NCBI RefSeq assembly: GCF_028898945.1
Contig: NZ_CP118607.1
Location: 1,412,001-1,476,000 of the forward strand
Direction of reading: 5' to 3'
DNA from: Pseudomonas sp. PSKL.D1
Lineage (GTDB): Bacteria; Pseudomonadota; Gammaproteobacteria; Pseudomonadales; Pseudomonadaceae
DNA: 64,000 nucleotides
This document shows, in pieces, positions 63,437-64,000 of the stretch. The notes under the pieces were generated by a model. That model was not told the DNA's origin. It saw only the letters and a program-made list of their open reading frames with translations, and did not search any database. A program made the position numbers and the translations under genes. Position 1 is the first letter of the stretch, and the number at the start of each line of letters is the position of its first letter.

Positions 63437-64000
63437 CTACAGGCAATGCATTCCTGTGAACCAGCCCACAAGGCTTGCCATCGCTGCCCAGTACCTCCAG
63501 CGACTCCAAATGCCCGTGCCGCCCAAACAACTCGATGATCTGCCCGATCGTTGCGTTCAACCCCACCGTGGGTTGCTCGGTCAATGTCACAGGCATCAGA
63601 TGCGCCAACACCTGCTGCCCCTCCCGAACCCCCAGCTCCTGCGGCCGCCCCAGCAAATACCCCTGCACCAGGTCCACCCCCATCTCCCTCAACACCTCCA
63701 ACTCCTCGGCCAGCTCGATCCCCTCGGCAATCACCTGCGCCCGTGACGCTCGGGCAATCTGCAGGATCGACCCCACGAACTCGCGCTTGAGTGGGTCCTG
63801 GTGGATGCCATCAATGAAATGCCGGTCGATCTTCACGTACTCCGGGCGCAGCTCCGACCACAAACGCAGGCTTGAATACCCCGCACCCAAGTCATCCAGG
63901 GCAATGGAAAACCCCATGTCGCGGTAATGGTGCAGCGCGTTGGAAAGCAGCTGAAAATCATCGGTGGGCGTCTGCTCGGTCAGCTCGATCACGACCTGGC
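63393..64000 (-). CDS. EAL-domain protein, C-terminal part (5' end outside window)
   Basis: A cyclic-di-GMP phosphodiesterase-type EAL fragment: VVIELTEQ, LDDLGAGYSSLRLW, VKID and AEGIE, the expected metal and substrate motifs from the last two thirds of the domain, then QGYLLGRPQ. After it comes one CBS-like half (VGLNATIGQIIELFGRHGH...GLVHR), then about 20 residues ending ASSRINPLLQGAV that are read from REP DNA, with a TAG stop in the REP. Relatives usually continue with further CBS or GGDEF domains, so this looks truncated. The N-terminus lies beyond the window. Confidence 0.85.
   Translation of the reverse strand, partial: QVVIELTEQTPTDDFQLLSNALHHYRDMGFSIALDDLGAGYSSLRLWSELRPEYVKIDRHFIDGIHQDPLKREFVGSILQIARASRAQVIAEGIELAEELEVLREMGVDLVQGYLLGRPQELGVREGQQVLAHLMPVTLTEQPTVGLNATIGQIIELFGRHGHLESLEVLGSDGKPCGLVHRNALPVVASSRINPLLQGAV

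Noticed and set aside
1..64000. CRISPR array, prophage or integrative element
   Set aside because: Repeats are REP-type inverted pairs at scattered spacing, with no cas, integrase or structural phage genes.

Overview
The window looks like chromosomal DNA of a fluorescent pseudomonad of the Pseudomonas putida group. The support is high-GC coding sequence, strong AGGAG-type ribosome binding sites, an aerobic cobalamin operon behind a B12 riboswitch, nas/nir genes with leader terminators, and many inverted pairs of the ~35-nt P. putida-type REP element (core GCGGATNAATCCGC and variants). Species assignment is from memory of gene content and order, not from a search.

Layout. 0-3 kb: a cut-off IS110-family transposase, a DUF3108 protein, and the purM-purN purine pair. 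3.4-7.9 kb: DUF2066 protein, AI-2E/PerM-type membrane protein, DnaA regulator hda, and two tandem NlpC/P60 lipoproteins. 7.9-10.5 kb: an 862-residue protein whose C-terminus carries R, TSFS and ExE elements of an ADP-ribosyltransferase, probably a toxin or effector. 10.5-19.6 kb: cobalamin riboswitch followed by ten tightly overlapping late cobalamin genes (cobO-cobB-bluB-cobD-cobC-cobQ-cobP-cobT-phosphatase-cobS). 19.6-21.4 kb: a MarR regulator and an MFS exporter sharing one palindromic operator, plus a coupled 36-residue membrane peptide. 21.5-28.7 kb: periplasmic glutathione peroxidase, DUF2798 protein, LysR regulator, FadL-type porin, two small unknown proteins, a gene-poor ~950-bp region with DnaA-like boxes, a Sel1-repeat protein and rmuC. 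28.7-36.6 kb: a transporter-linked hybrid histidine kinase (MxtR/CrbS type), an MFS protein, and a GntR-MFS-amidohydrolase set. 36.7-45.6 kb: a chemoreceptor, periplasmic beta-glucosidase, LplT-PlsC fusion, guanidinium exporter gdx under a guanidine-II (mini-ykkC) riboswitch, a BASS transporter and rdgC. 45.8-46.4 kb: a tandemly duplicated tRNA-Val/tRNA-Asp unit. 46.4-54.4 kb: map, then the assimilatory nitrate reductase/flavoprotein fusion and nirBD. Both nitrogen transcripts have a leader with a hexaloop hairpin followed by an intrinsic terminator, the arrangement of ANTAR (NasT) antitermination. 54.5-60.8 kb: an uncharacterised catabolic cluster (hydroxyacid dehydrogenase, SDR, FAH-family hydrolase, MFS importer) with AraC and LysR regulators. 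61-64 kb: FKBP-type lipoprotein, DUF1232 protein behind a DnaA-box palindrome, a two-gene XRE/unknown unit with two operator-like dyads, and the C-terminal part of an EAL protein whose last residues are encoded by a REP.

Most of the window is core metabolism. The parts most worth a second look are the putative ADP-ribosyltransferase toxin, the paired nas/nir leaders, the XRE/124-residue unit, the uncharacterised catabolic cluster, and the REP elements, whose palindromic cores show compensatory base changes and one of which supplies the end of a coding region.
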